Assembly: GCA_033439795.1 (NCBI GenBank) | Contig: JAUTDP010000009.1 | Span: forward strand, 1,798,001 to 1,862,000 | Length of the DNA stretch: 64,000 nucleotides | Origin: Sordaria brevicollis | Taxonomy: Eukaryota > Ascomycota > Sordariomycetes > Sordariales > Sordariaceae | Direction: 5' to 3' | Shown: one piece after another, positions 41,901-53,300 of the stretch | How the letters are laid out: each line of letters begins with the position of its first letter | Position numbering within the stretch: the first letter of the stretch is position 1 | The notes under the pieces: generated by a model | Seen by the model: only the letters and a program-made list of their open reading frames with translations | Told to the model about the DNA's origin: nothing | Databases searched by the model: none | Position numbers and translations under genes: made by a program

Positions 41901-43925
41901 AATAGTTTTATTATAATTATAACGATTAATTAATAAGATAAATTAGGATTCGAAGTCGTTATAATTAATATATTTACCCTTCTATTTAAATTTTTATAAA
42001 TTAACTTCGATTATAGTTATAATATTTCCCTAATAATAATAATCGTTAAAATATTTAAGAAATTCATCGCTAATAAATTATTTTTAAGTAATAAAATATT
42101 ATAAATTATTAAAAATCGTTTTTTAATATTTATTAATATTAATTTTAATTTCTCCGCCTAAATAGAATATAATATAGAGTAATTTAGAAATTTCGTTAAG
42201 GAAATTATACGTATTTATTATTTAACGAATACGGATAGCCGTAATTTAAATTAAAAATTCATTATAACGCTTTATAATATTAATTTTTTCGTTTATAAAC
42301 GCCGGAGGATTTTTAATAAAATCCTTTCGGTAATAAATCGTTAAAAGATTACTGCTATAAAAATTATTATTAAATCCGCTAAGGCCGCCGGAACCGCTAA
42401 GGTTATTAAAGCCTCTAAAATTATTAGGGGGATTATTAAAAGGGTTATTAGGGCCGCCGCCGAAAGGGTTACCGCTAAGACTATTAAGGCTATTAAAACC
42501 TTTAAATCTTCTTTTATTAAAAGGTTTACCGGCAAATCCGTTAATAAAAGGATTATTAAGGTTAAAAGGAAATTTACTACTTATTCCTCCTATATTTATT
42601 CTTTTACCTTAAGGACCGCTACCCTTTATATTAAAATTAAAGCCGGTTCTTATATTACTTCCTCCAAAATTATTATCGCCGGGACCGCTACCCGTAATAT
42701 TGGAGTTAAAGCCGGTTTTTATACCGAAAATTCCTCTAAAGTTATTATCGCCGGGACCGCCGCCTATTCTATTAGAAAGACCCTTAATACCTTTATTTTA
42801 TCCTCTATAGCTATTTTCACTCTTATCCTTTATATTTTTAACCGAAGCCTTATATTTAAGGTATAGTTTTAAAGCGTTATTAAAATCCTCCTAGGTAAGA
42901 CGGACTTATTCTTCGAAAGAAGCGATAATCTAATTGGTTATTTTAAAATCCTCTTTATTAAATTTAATTAAAATTTTCTAAATTTAAATTTCGTTTAATA
43001 TATTTTATAAATTAATATAATTATTCTCAACGCCGTTATTAGCGAAATGTAAGGATTTTAATAATTTATTATAATTAAATTCTTTAACCGTTATTTCGTC
43101 GTTAAAAAATTTTTTAATTTATGTAAAATTATTTTATATTTTTATTTTATTATTTTATAAAATAATATTATCTTTAATAATTATATTATATTATTTCTAT
43201 AAAATATTTATTTAATCGGTAAACTCCTTTTTAATCTCTTAGAAGGCCGTAATACGCTATTCGAATTTCTTAATAATATCTTTAATCTTATTAGTAAATT
43301 TATTAACCCTTTTAATAAAATCGTTAAATTCGTTTTATTTCTTTTAAACGAAATTATTAACTTTTTTAATAAAATCGTCGAATTCCTACTATTTCTTCTA
43401 AATAAATTCCTCCTTTTAATTTATAATATTATTAATTTATTTCTCTTTATTACCGAATTTCTTATTAAAATAATAAAGAAGTTTCTTTACTTCTTTATAG
43501 CCGCGAACTTATATTATAAAACCGGGCGAAATAATAAAGTTAATACTATTATTATTATAAATTTTCTAAAGGATTAGGTAACCTATTAATAAAATTAAAA
43601 AAATTTAAGTAAAATTAATTTAATCTTTGTCCGATATAATTATTAATTAATTAAAACTTTATTTAAATTAGGGATAATTAAAATAAAATAACTTTTATTA
43701 TATTATATTTATACGTTAATTATACTTTAAAGGATTTTAATTATTTATTGAATTTTAAATATTTTTTCTACCGAATAACGCTAAAGTCCTTTAGATATTA
43801 CTAATAATTATATTAATTCGCCGAGGGTAATATTGAAAAGATCGAAATTTTATAATAGTTCCTATTATATTTAATTTATCCGAAATTACTTATTACGCGT
43901 TAACGCGAGGTTAAATATAATAAAG
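35993..43925 (-). pseudogene. Element D gag-pol remnant (minus strand)
   Basis: On the minus strand: a CCHC knuckle remnant (NYNKGKYIIKNCRNAT) near 41600-41520; RT from GGGIKIYIDYYSINE near 39650 to the catalytic box IYFDNILIF at about 39370-39320; RNase H with FSVKYSLIEYNYNIYNKKLLAIIKTLEE near 38830-38740; integrase with IVIDKLIKMQYFILY and FIDRIYTLYNLLNTIISDRS near 37840-37690. A 64-codon hydrophobic frame at 42341-42535 lies in the gag portion and looks like a RIP artefact. Confidence 0.8.
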
Positions 43926-44231
43926 TATTACGGAGTACGAGTAAGTAATAAGGTACGATATTTATTATTATACGAAGAATAGGAAATAATCCTATACGCC
44001 GCGACTATTTTATACGATTATAATATGGCTAATATGTAGCCCTAATTACGTATATGAGTTTGGGTGACGCCGGGACTAAGGTATTAGGGTACTATGGGCA
44101 CGGTCAATTACGGTCGTCGCGACCACGGTCGCGTTTCATCTATTAATCCTAATACTGTATGTAAATAGCTATTATTAGTTAATGCATATAGTACGACCAC
44201 CTCTATATAGGAGTAGGCAATGCTTGTGACA
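43926..44231 (-). repeat. Right LTR of element D (5' LTR on minus)
   Basis: 306 bp. The inner (left) part is RIPed (TTATACGAAG), and the outer part keeps AATGCATATAGTACGACC and CAATGCTTGTGACA. Confidence 0.93.
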
Positions 44232-47200
44232 ATTATTCCGTAAAGAGATTTTATACTCTTATTATAATAATTTAAAAATTAATTATATAAATATACTTAA
44301 AACCCTAGAATTTATTAAAAAGAAATTCTATTAAGAGGGTTTTATATAAAACGTTCGGAAATACGTTACGAAATACAAATTATATTAAAGGATTTAGAAA
44401 CCCCGATACTAACTTTACGGAAATTTCTAATTTTTATTAATACCCGAATAATTTTTTTAAAAAATTAATATTAATTTTATTATTAATTTTCCGCCGAATT
44501 AAAGGGCCGATAAAAAGATATATAACGCTATTTTAATAATCGTAAACCGATTTATTAAAATAGCTTTATTTATATTTATTATTAAAACGTTTAATATAAC
44601 CTCTATAACGTCCTTATTATATAAATACGTAAAATATTAATTCGGTTTATTATTAAAAATCGTAAATAATAAGGATAAATTATTTATTAGCGAATTTTAG
44701 AAAGAATTTACTAAAATATATAAAATTTTACGAAAATTATTTACCGTATTCTACTTATAAATAAATAAATAAATAGAACGCTTATATTAAATTATTAAAA
44801 AAATTTTATATATCCGAATTTTAAAAGGCGACCTTATATTTTAAAATAAAGAGCTCCCGGAAATAAAATTCGCGTATAATAATTCTACGTACGTAATTAT
44901 AGGGGTTTCGCCATTCGAAGCCTTATATAATTATTATTTACGTATAGTTGAATATATTGAAAAGTAAAATCCTATTAAAATTTAAAGCGTAAAAAAGCGA
45001 TTATAAAAATTAGAGGAAGTTCGTAAAGTAATACGGCGCTATTAAAATTAAATAATAGAAACGTAAAAAAAGGGGTATAATAAAAAGTATACGCTAATTA
45101 AATTTTAATTAAACGACGTCGTAGGCTTATTAATTAAGAATTTCCGATTTAAAAATAGGAAATTAATATTTATATATATTAAAATTAAAGTATTAAAAAG
45201 AATTAACTCTTAAACGTATTAAATAATTTTATTAATATAATATAGCCGGATATATAACGTCTTTTTAATTAATTTATTAGAATTTTAAAAGAATAAAGAA
45301 AACGGAGATTATAAAATACTATTATTAGAATTATATAATAAATAAGAGAAGTAGGAAATTAAAGAAATTATAAATTATTAAAGAGTAAATATAAATTAGA
45401 GGTTCTTAATTAAATAAATAAAGTAGCCTATAAAGTATAATATTTAGGAATTTAAAAAATATTTCGAAAATGCGTAAAAGGCGCTCTCTAAATATTAAAA
45501 AATTAAATAGAAGTATTATAAAAAATAAGATAATTAATATAAATAATATAATAAAAGTCTATTATTCTACAATTATAAAGAATAATAAACGCCGAATATA
45601 GCGCGAAATATTATATATAAAATTTAATAAGCAAATAACTATTATATACCCCAATAAAGATGGGAATTAAGAGCCTAATTATTAATAGGAAAAGAAATAT
45701 TATCGTCGGCGAAAAACCTACGTAATAAAACGAATTAGGGGTAATTTATACCGGAAATAAAATACCCGGGGACTAATAATTTAATTTTAAATATTTTAAT
45801 ATAATATTAATTAAAAAATAATCGCGCCGAATTACGAATTAGAGCTATAAAGAATTTAGAAAATCCGAATATTAAAATTAAAAAAAGAGCTTCTTTAATA
45901 CTTTTATTAAACCGGGAATTCTCCGTCCGATAAAAATAAGCAATTAAATTAAAAAAACCTAAAATAGCCGGCAAATTCTCTATTAAAATTATAAAGAATC
46001 CAATATATTAAAGGGAAAGCCGTTTTAATACTTTTTATTAAATTAAAAATTCTCCGTCTAATAAAGATAAAATAATTAAATTAAGAAAATTTAAATTAGC
46101 CGGCAAATTCTTTATTAAAATTATAGAAAATCCGATATATTAAAAAAAGAGCCGCTCTAATATTTTTTATTGGACTAAAGATTCTCCGTCTAATAAGGAC
46201 GAAATAATTAAATTAGGAAAATTTAAAACTAATTAATAAATTCCTCTTTAGCGTTTATTTATAAATAGTATTAAAAATTACCGGCCTTAAGGTAATTATA
46301 GCGATTTAGACCGTAGAAAAATCTATAGCCCGATTAATAAATACGGATACTAATAAGACTTTTTAAATTAAGGAAATACAGTAAATTACCGGCTATATAG
46401 AGTAAATAATTATTAATCGACGATATAATTTAAAATACTTCTAATTTTTAAAAATAATTAATACGTATTAGGGCTTTTATTAACCCAATTGACCGGTTAA
46501 GGCTAATAAATCCTTCCTATATTTTAAAGATTATAAAAGTTTAATTTTAAAAAAAGGAAAGGCAATTCGGGTTAAATTTTAAAACCAATTCCGGACGAAA
46601 TTCTAATCCCAATTCGGGATAGAATTTCTATCCTACTTAGGAATTCGTTCGAAATCCTTTATTATTTAGGGTAAAACGCTTCCTATCCGGAAAAAGGACG
46701 TAAAAAGAAAAAAATACCAAAACGGCGAATAAAGCGTATAATATATAAAAATTAAACCGTTTCGGGGTTAACTTCTAAAAACCCGATAATAATTTTAAAG
46801 CGCGAATATTAATTATAGAACTAATAAATTACTATATTACCGCGGTTAATAAACGTAAGAATATTAATATAATATAAACGGCTAAAATAAGTAGGGACCG
46901 TTACTTTATTCAATATATCGATATAAATATCGCCGATTAATTTTTAAATCTTTTAATAAAATTATTTAGCGCGGAAATGTCGCCCCTATAAGTATTATAA
47001 TAATCGTTATATAATTATATAATTTAAGGACTAAATTAGCCGGGGGAGGGAATAACGCTAATACGTAAAATAAAAATAGATAATTAAACGGTATAATAGA
47101 ACCGAAGCGTAGCGTAATATACGAATAGAAAATAGGGTTTTTACGAAGCGTAGCGTAATATATAAATAGAAAATAAAATTTTCTATAAATTATAATAATT

Positions 47201-47246
47201 AATATTAAAATTATAAAGGATTGTAACTTTTAGGGGGGGGGATAAT
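44232..47246 (+). pseudogene. Element B integrase and chromodomain-like remnant
   Basis: Starts FRKEILYS, continuing KEGL from the left of element D. The integrase zinc-binding part (NVRKYVTKYKLY) is followed by the catalytic core (AILIIVNRFIKIALFI near 44530; EFAYNNS-like FAYNNSTYVIIGVSPFE near 44870). From about 45240 a chromodomain-like segment (IYNVFLINLLE, later IKEIINY and FLIKQ) is followed by tandemly repetitive, charged sequence (45880-46240) whose units share a PNILK- and KSR-like pattern. The polypurine tract is at 47230-47245. Confidence 0.8.
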
Positions 47247-47532
47247 TATAAAGGTATCGTTAAAAAAGCCTAGGGGGACTTGCATAATTAGGGTATAATA
47301 GCCTAGGATAACGGATAAAATAGCGGATAAAATAAAAATAGTAGGATATAATATAGAGGAAAGGATTTCGGAGTCCGGGCGCCGACCGTTCCGGACTTAT
47401 AGGGAAGCGTATAAGTATAAAAGAGGATAGTTCTTAGCTAGAGACTTATATTTAGTTAGGTTAAAGTCTTTCTCCTAGAATAGACCTACCTTGTGCAACC
47501 TACTCTTACCCTCTCGTACCTGTGACTTTACA
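47247..47532 (+). repeat. Right (3') LTR of element B
   Basis: 286 bp, starting TATAAAGG (TG mutated to TA) and ending with intact CA (GACTTTACA). The inner start is RIPed, while the outer ~70 bp (CCTTGTGCAACC and so on) look ancestral. Confidence 0.93.
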
Positions 47533-47537
47533 TTTAT

Positions 47538-48610
47538 ATCGGATTTTATAAACGAATTAACTAAAATTCTAAATATTAAATAAAAATTAGCTTCCTTAGG
47601 ATATAATTAAATTATAAAGTAGGCCGAAATTATAAACGAATATTTTAATTAACGTTTTTATCCTTTCGTTAACTATTTCTAAAATAATTAATTAAAAATA
47701 ATCCTAATAATAAATATAATATAAATAGGAATACCGTATAATAATTTAAGTAGAATATAATTATACGAAATTTAAAAAGGATTCTTAATGCCTAGAATTT
47801 TAAATTAAAAAGTTCGAATTAACTTTAATAGTATATAATTAATAATTAGAAAAAAATTTAGCCGAAAGGACGTACAAAGTTTAATAAATCGGATCCGAAG
47901 ATACGTAAATAAAATAAAAGAATTTATTACTAAAGTTTAAAAGCGGATAATTAAATAATTAAATAAATATTAACGTATTTTAAATTTCGGACCCGGTAAT
48001 AAAATATTTATTATTAAATAGAGCGAATTTACGGACCAACTAAATTATAAATTCAACTTTCCTTTAATAAACTAATATTTTAAAATTAAAGAAAAATATA
48101 ATTATTCGTTTCAATTAGAAATATTAAAAGGTTAGAAAAGAATAGATATTTTCTATACTAATAAGTTTCAAAAATACCTTAATAATTTATTACCCGGTTA
48201 AAAATTAAAAGAGCCGGTAAAGGAATATATAAGAGACGATATTAAATAAGAAGTAGAAGAAATTTTAATTTTTCGAATATATTTTAATAAACTCTAATAC
48301 CGAATAAACTAGAAAGGATACAACCCGGACCCGAAGTTCTATAACGCTAAAAATTTTAAAAATTTACCTAAATTATTACAAACCTACTATAAAGCGTATT
48401 TAAAATATTCAGGCCCGCCGCTATATTTAGAAGAATAATTATAGAAAGCGGAAATAAAAGAATTTAATAAGGATTACCTAAATAATAACGTTCCTTTAAA
48501 AAAAAGTACGAGGAAGCTAAGGAGGATAATAGGCGCTAGGAAATAAAGGACCTACTTTATATATAATAATAATTCTAATATTTCGAAAATTCGGGGCGAA
48601 TCTTTTTCGG
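47538..48610 (+). pseudogene. Element A integrase C-terminal part and chromodomain remnant
   Basis: Continues the integrase of element A on the far side of element B: SDFINELTKILNIK, then AEIINEYFNQR-like and FVNYF motifs of the integrase core. Near 48260-48440 is a chromodomain remnant (LIFRIYFNKL, INQKGYNPDP-like, PKLLQTYYKAY). In chromoviruses this domain guides integration to heterochromatin. It ends before the polypurine tract at 48611. Confidence 0.82.
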
Positions 48611-48619
48611 AAGGGGGGG

Positions 48620-48885
48620 TAATATTACGGCGCTAGCGGATAGGGTCCCTATTTAGCGGACTAATTACCCGGTTATCGCTCGGGCGGTCACTTAATAAAG
48701 ATTAACCGCACCAGCGCACGTAATTGCGTGCCGCCTTCGTAGGTCGCCCGCGCCCAAGTATAAAACCCTAGCGTAGGGCGCGCCCTTTGCTCGTTTTTCT
48801 TCTTTTCTTCTTTATTTTGTAATTCTACAATAGACCTGGATTCAACGTATTAAGCTTATCTCTCGTGACCACGTCGCTCGTAACA
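48620..48885 (+). repeat. Right (3') LTR of element A
   Basis: 266 bp, the same length as its partner. All differences I compared are C/T or G/A. TATAAAA lies at 48759-48765. The last ~90 bp keep TG and CA dinucleotides that are lost in the left copy. Confidence 0.92.
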
Positions 48886-48890
48886 ATTAA

Positions 48891-50110
48891 TAATTTTACG
48901 GTCTATAATATTATATAGGGGTTTGAAGATAATAATATTTAGCTAATTAATAAATAGTAAATCTTTTCTTAAATTAAAATTAAATAACCGAAGGATTCGA
49001 AGGATTATAACCCCGCTTTACCTATTATAATCCCTAAAGAAAACTATCTCCAATGGGCTATTAAAGTAGTTAACTATATTATTAATCGGTATTATTACGT
49101 TTTTAGCTCCCCAATACGTATAAAATATACATATTTAAAAATAGCCCCCCGGGAGCTTACTTTATATAATAATTAATTCGAACGGCGTAACCGATTCGAA
49201 TGCGAAAAAGAGGCCAATTTAGAGTAGAGAATACGAAGGAAAGTATATAAAATATTTAATAAAGAAAATCGGTTAAATTTATCGAAGGAGGAACTTTATA
49301 ATATAACCGTCGAAAAGTCTTAAAAGGAATAGAAAAAATTAGAAGTATAATAAAAGAAAGTTATTTAAAAAATAAATAAAAAAACGGAGGAATAATTAAA
49401 AGAAGTATAGCGAGCTAATCCTAATGGTAAGGGGAAGGTTATATAGAAAGTTTAATTTAAAAATTATAAAAAAAATTACGAATAGGAATATATCTTTATA
49501 TATAAGGAGGATATTTTTAATGTGAAAAATAAAGAAGAGGAGGAAACTCGATTTTATAAATTTAATATAAAGGGTATAATTCTACCCAATTAGTTAAAAT
49601 CGTATTAGGGACTACGGTTATTTTTTAATAACCCCCTCCCTTAGGATAATAATAATATAATTATTAACGTTAATAATGGAATTCGTATTGAAACGGTATT
49701 ATAAATTATAGTTAATTTAAATATATAAATATTCGAAGATAATTTTAATAATAATAATAACGACGATAAAAAGGAGGAGTTATTTACCCGTAATATTTTC
49801 AAATTAGAAAAGGAGGAGGAGGAGGAAGAGGAGGAGGATATACTATTATTACCCCCTATACCTAAAGAGCCTAATAAATTTAATTAGCAAATCCTACCCT
49901 CTATCGATATTATTTAATTAGTTATATTATTAATACTAATACCCGGGTTTCTATTACCCTTTATCCTCTTATAATAACGTAATTTAGAAAATACTATTTG
50001 GATAAATTGTATAAAGCTATTATTAGAAAGCGAAGTCCGGCCAATATTATAGTAATTACGTAAGGAGAAGTCGGGAGCTAGCCTATTAAAATAGGGTATA
50101 TAATAATAGG
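48891..50110 (+). pseudogene. pogo-element C-terminal coding remnant, RIP-inactivated
   Basis: One plus-strand frame runs about 1.2 kb with only TAA/TAG stops. It reads NYLQWAIKVVNYIINRYYY, then a highly charged Lys/Glu-rich part likely to form a coiled coil (FNKENRLNLSKEEL), then an acidic run (KEEEEEEEDILLL) near 49810-49860. This would follow the DDE core once element A is removed. I recognise no domain in it. Pogo-type transposases often have charged C-terminal tails, so assignment is by position. The frame differs from the DDE frame, so an intron or indel lies near the junction. Confidence 0.5.
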
Positions 50111-50271
50111 GTTTATATTAAGATATGGTTTTTAGGATTGTAAATAAGGCTTTCCGACGTATTAAATACTATGATATTGAATTGGTGATAATATACGATT
50201 TCAATTATATGAAATCCTTTTTTTTATCTTTTTTTATAAGGGTTAGTTTTGTTGGTAGTTTTGGTGGAGAT

Positions 50272-50364
50272 TGTCCTAAGGTTTATGTTTGTCCCAAGGT
50301 TTTGCCCCCCCCTCTTTGTACGTTTAAAGAGGGGGCAAAGCGGCTTGGCGCCGAAGCCTCCAAG
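50272..50364 (-). repeat. Right terminal inverted repeat of the pogo element
   Basis: Inverted copy of 14912-15005, ending CCTCCAAG followed by TA. Both palindromes are kept (tip CTTGGCGCC...CCAAG and the CCCCTCTTT/AAAGAGGGG hairpin at about 50305-50335), although their loops differ from the left copy. Confidence 0.85.
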
Positions 50365-50368
50365 TAAC

Positions 50369-53300
50369 CTAAATTATACTTACGACGCACCTTCCCCCGA
50401 ATAATTTTTTTTAGGACTGGCTCCGGCCAATTAGGAGAGAGTATTCGAGAGTAAACCAATTAGAATTGGGTATTCTAATCCGTCGCTTCAATATTACGAT
50501 TATTATTACGATTTTCATCTACTTCGAAGCGGGTTTCGAATTTACTTACAATTCTATAATGAATACGATAATTCTATTTAAGGACGATATCGTAACTACG
50601 CTACGCAAAGTAAATAAAAAGTTTATCGAGAGCTTTTAAACGCGATTTATAATCGCCGAAAAATTTATCAAAATTATCGTTAAAGTTAATAATACCTTCG
50701 AATCTACCGTTTAAAAACGTATAGCCGCCCTTTTAAAAAAGTAGTTTTATTCTTTCTTCCGTTTTTACTTCTATATAGAAGGTAAGAACGGCGTTTACGT
50801 TTCTTTTTCGTTATTTTCGACGATTCCCTCTTTTTCCCCCCTAATTTTAAAATTACAGACCCCTATTACGCGTATAGCGAACCCCGCCTAACCGATTAAT
50901 AAGGATACCCGTTTTAATTAATAAATTAATTAAACCCCTTAATAAATTACTTTTACTTTTATACCTATTTAACGCGAAATTAAATTAAAGAAGAATATAA
51001 AGGTTAATATAATTAGCCTTACCCCTTTTATTATTAAATATTAATTATTATTTAAATTTAAGCTTTTTATTATTAATATTCGTAAAGAGAATTGTAGGAT
51101 TTTTTTTAAATTCGTTAGTAATATAGCCTTCTATAAAGTAATATTAAAAAATATTATTTCCTATATTATTAAGGAAGTTAAATTCCCCTATTAATACGTT
51201 AAAAAAGTTTATTTAATATAATTAAACTTTTATATCGAAATTATTAAATCCGAATACCGCTATTTATTAATTAAGTTTAATAAGAACGTCTTATAATATT
51301 ATATTAATATTAAGATCGAAACGGTATTTTATTATTTCGTTAGCGTACTTTAAAAGTTTTTCGTATATAATAGCGCCCGTAATATTAAACCTTTTATTAT
51401 TTAAAAGATTTAAATTATTATTAAATAGACCCCTAAAATTATTAAAATAAAGATAATTAGAGATTATATTATAATCCTCCTTAAAAAAACCTAACTATTT
51501 TATATTTTTAATTCCGAGTTTATTCGCTTTATAAAATATAATTTATATATTAATATATATAATAAGTATTTCGGCCCTTATAATACGATTAAATACTCCT
51601 TTACTATAATTTATAAAAATTGCGGCACTCTTACCGCTTTATATTATAAAATTTATAAACCGATCCTTTAATATTCTAATTATTTAGGTTTAATAAAACC
51701 CGGATATAAAGAATATCCTATTTTCTTTAAGGTTAAAGATAATTAAATAATTAAACCCTCCCCCGAATAATATAACGGCGTTTGTAAAGCTAATAAGGCT
51801 ATTTATAAAATTATAATATACGTTTTTAAGAAGTTTACGAATATTAATAATACCCCCGATAACGCCGCCGCCGATTCTTTAAGCGAATTAAATAAAAATA
51901 GCGATATTACTTTTGAAGATTCCCCGCCGTTTTAATATTTTACCCCGGTTCTAATATTTTAATCCCCTTCCCCTTTTAAGCCCCTTACTTTTATTCCGCT
52001 TTCCGTTAAGGAAATTTAAACGAAGAAGGAAATTTAGATTGAAGATAAAAAACGTTATTTTAGGGTTGAAAATACCCCGGAAATTATAATTAAGAATTAG
52101 GTAATTTTTACCTTTTCCCGCTTTATTTTATATATTAAAATTCTATTAACCGGTCGCGGTATTAATAAACCCCTTTCCGAAATTTAATTAAATTTCTTCC
52201 GTAACCGTTTCCTTATTATTATTCCCATTACCCTTATTATCGAAATTAGGCCCCGGACCCCTTAATTTTAACTTTCTATTACGTTAATTAATTCCGTAGA
52301 AGGCGCCGCCGAAACTGTATAATTACGCCCTAAATCCTTTATTTTATAAATAGGGAATTAAGGGTCGTATTTATTAATATTTAGAAGTCTTTAGCGAATA
52401 TTAATAACTTCTTTAAATAGGTAATTATAAATTAAATTCCGGTAATTTATATATAGGAACCTTTTATAATTTAGGGAAGGTTTTATAAATACCCCGGTTA
52501 TTATATTATTAATTTGGACGACCGAAATACGAAAACGGTAATTTACGTTGCGAAGATATATAATTTCGTTATAATTTCCTAATTTAAAATATATATTACA
52601 ACCGTAGCCGTTAATAATATTAATATTATTTACGTATATTAGTACCCTTAAGATTATTAAACTGCCGTTATTAAGGAATATTTTTTAGAAGTGCCGGTTT
52701 TATATTCTTTAATTATAGGGGATTTTAACGTTTATTATACGATATAGGACCTTTAATTCCGTATTTCTCGTTATAGTATAGAATTTAAAGAATTAATAGT
52801 TACTTTCGGATTTAATTTTTTTAATACCCCCGGTATTCCGATATATAAATATATTAACGATTAATTTACGATCGATTTCGCTTTTAGCGTCGATAATTCG
52901 TATATAAAAGTAAGCTTTTAAGTTTCGGATTATTATAAATTTATTATTATTATCCCCGTAAAATAGGCCCCGTTTTTAGTAAAGAAATACTTCTTCCTTT
53001 CTAAAAATTTCGAAGAAATTATTATATTTTTAATCCGACGCTTCTTTAAAACTCCCCTTATTTTATAGACGGCCGAAGAATTCGACGAATTCGTTTAATC
53101 CTTATTTAATATTTTCGAAAGTATAATAAAAGAATATTTTTATATTTTTGGAAGGAAATTTAAAAGTATATTATAATAAAATAAATTATTCGTAAAAATA
53201 AGAAAGGAGAATTATATAATATATTAGAAAATTTACCAAAAAATTAAAACGATCTTTTATTACGAAAAAATTAATAAAATAAAATCCCCGAAGGATTTAA

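Larger units (their letters stand above)
35687..44231 (-). mobile_element. LTR element D: Ty3/gypsy element, reverse orientation, inside element B
   Basis: Paired 306-bp LTRs (35687-35992; 43926-44231) with exact target duplication ATTAT (35682-35686; 44232-44236). A polypurine tract (AGAAGGGGG on minus) abuts the left LTR, so the element reads right to left. The 8.5-kb body carries zinc knuckle, RT, RNase H and integrase remnants in that order on the minus strand. The outer edge of the right LTR keeps intact CA (TTGTGACA). Confidence 0.93.
22439..47532 (+). mobile_element. LTR element B: Ty3/gypsy chromovirus inside element A
   Basis: Paired 286-bp LTRs (22439-22724; 47247-47532) with an exact 5-bp target duplication TTTAT (22434-22438; 47533-47537). 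A G-rich purine tract just before 47247 sets plus orientation. Own sequence without C and D is about 7.8 kb. It holds zinc knuckle, RT, RNase H, integrase and a chromodomain-like end. Insertion was into the integrase gene of element A. RIP-inactivated. Confidence 0.93.
16522..48885 (+). mobile_element. LTR element A: Ty3/gypsy chromovirus, host of nested insertions
   Basis: Paired 266-bp LTRs at 16522-16787 and 48620-48885 bracket gag-pol remnants on the plus strand. A purine tract (AAGGGGGGG) sits just before the right LTR. The flanks ATTAT (16517-16521) and ATTAA (48886-48890) match at 4 of 5 positions. Own sequence without element B is about 7.3 kb, a normal gypsy length. The pol order is zinc knuckle, reverse transcriptase, RNase H, integrase, chromodomain. 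Element B broke the integrase at 22439, and removing B restores SDKGPQFI-SDFINEL. Heavily RIP-mutated and dead. Confidence 0.9.
14912..50364 (+). mobile_element. pogo/Fot-type DNA transposon split by nested LTR elements
   Basis: Inverted ends at 14912-15005 and 50272-50364 share about 78% identity over ~93 bp and are each flanked by TA (14910-14911; 50365-50366), as expected for the Tc1/mariner superfamily. With LTR element A removed, the element is about 3.1 kb. The remaining interior (15006-16521 and 48886-50271) is RIP-damaged. Read with RIP-type stops ignored, it shows DDE-transposase remnants: IDGFNNYYNIAI and LPPYSTYFIQPFDI, which match the pogo pattern DGxxSH and LPPHSTHxxQPLDV after reversing RIP. 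Terminal ~100 bp (left) and ~240 bp (right) are hardly mutated. The element is certainly dead. Confidence 0.8.

Noticed and set aside
42341..42535. 64-codon very hydrophobic frame, possible membrane peptide
   Set aside because: Made of low-complexity Ile/Leu/Ala codons in the gag region of element D; a RIP-biased reading without start context.
14912..50364. A Starship-type giant mobile element carrying cargo genes
   Set aside because: The ~93-bp inverted ends, flanking TA and DDE remnants fit a 3-kb pogo element enlarged by nested retrotransposons. No tyrosine-recombinase captain and no intact cargo gene were found inside.
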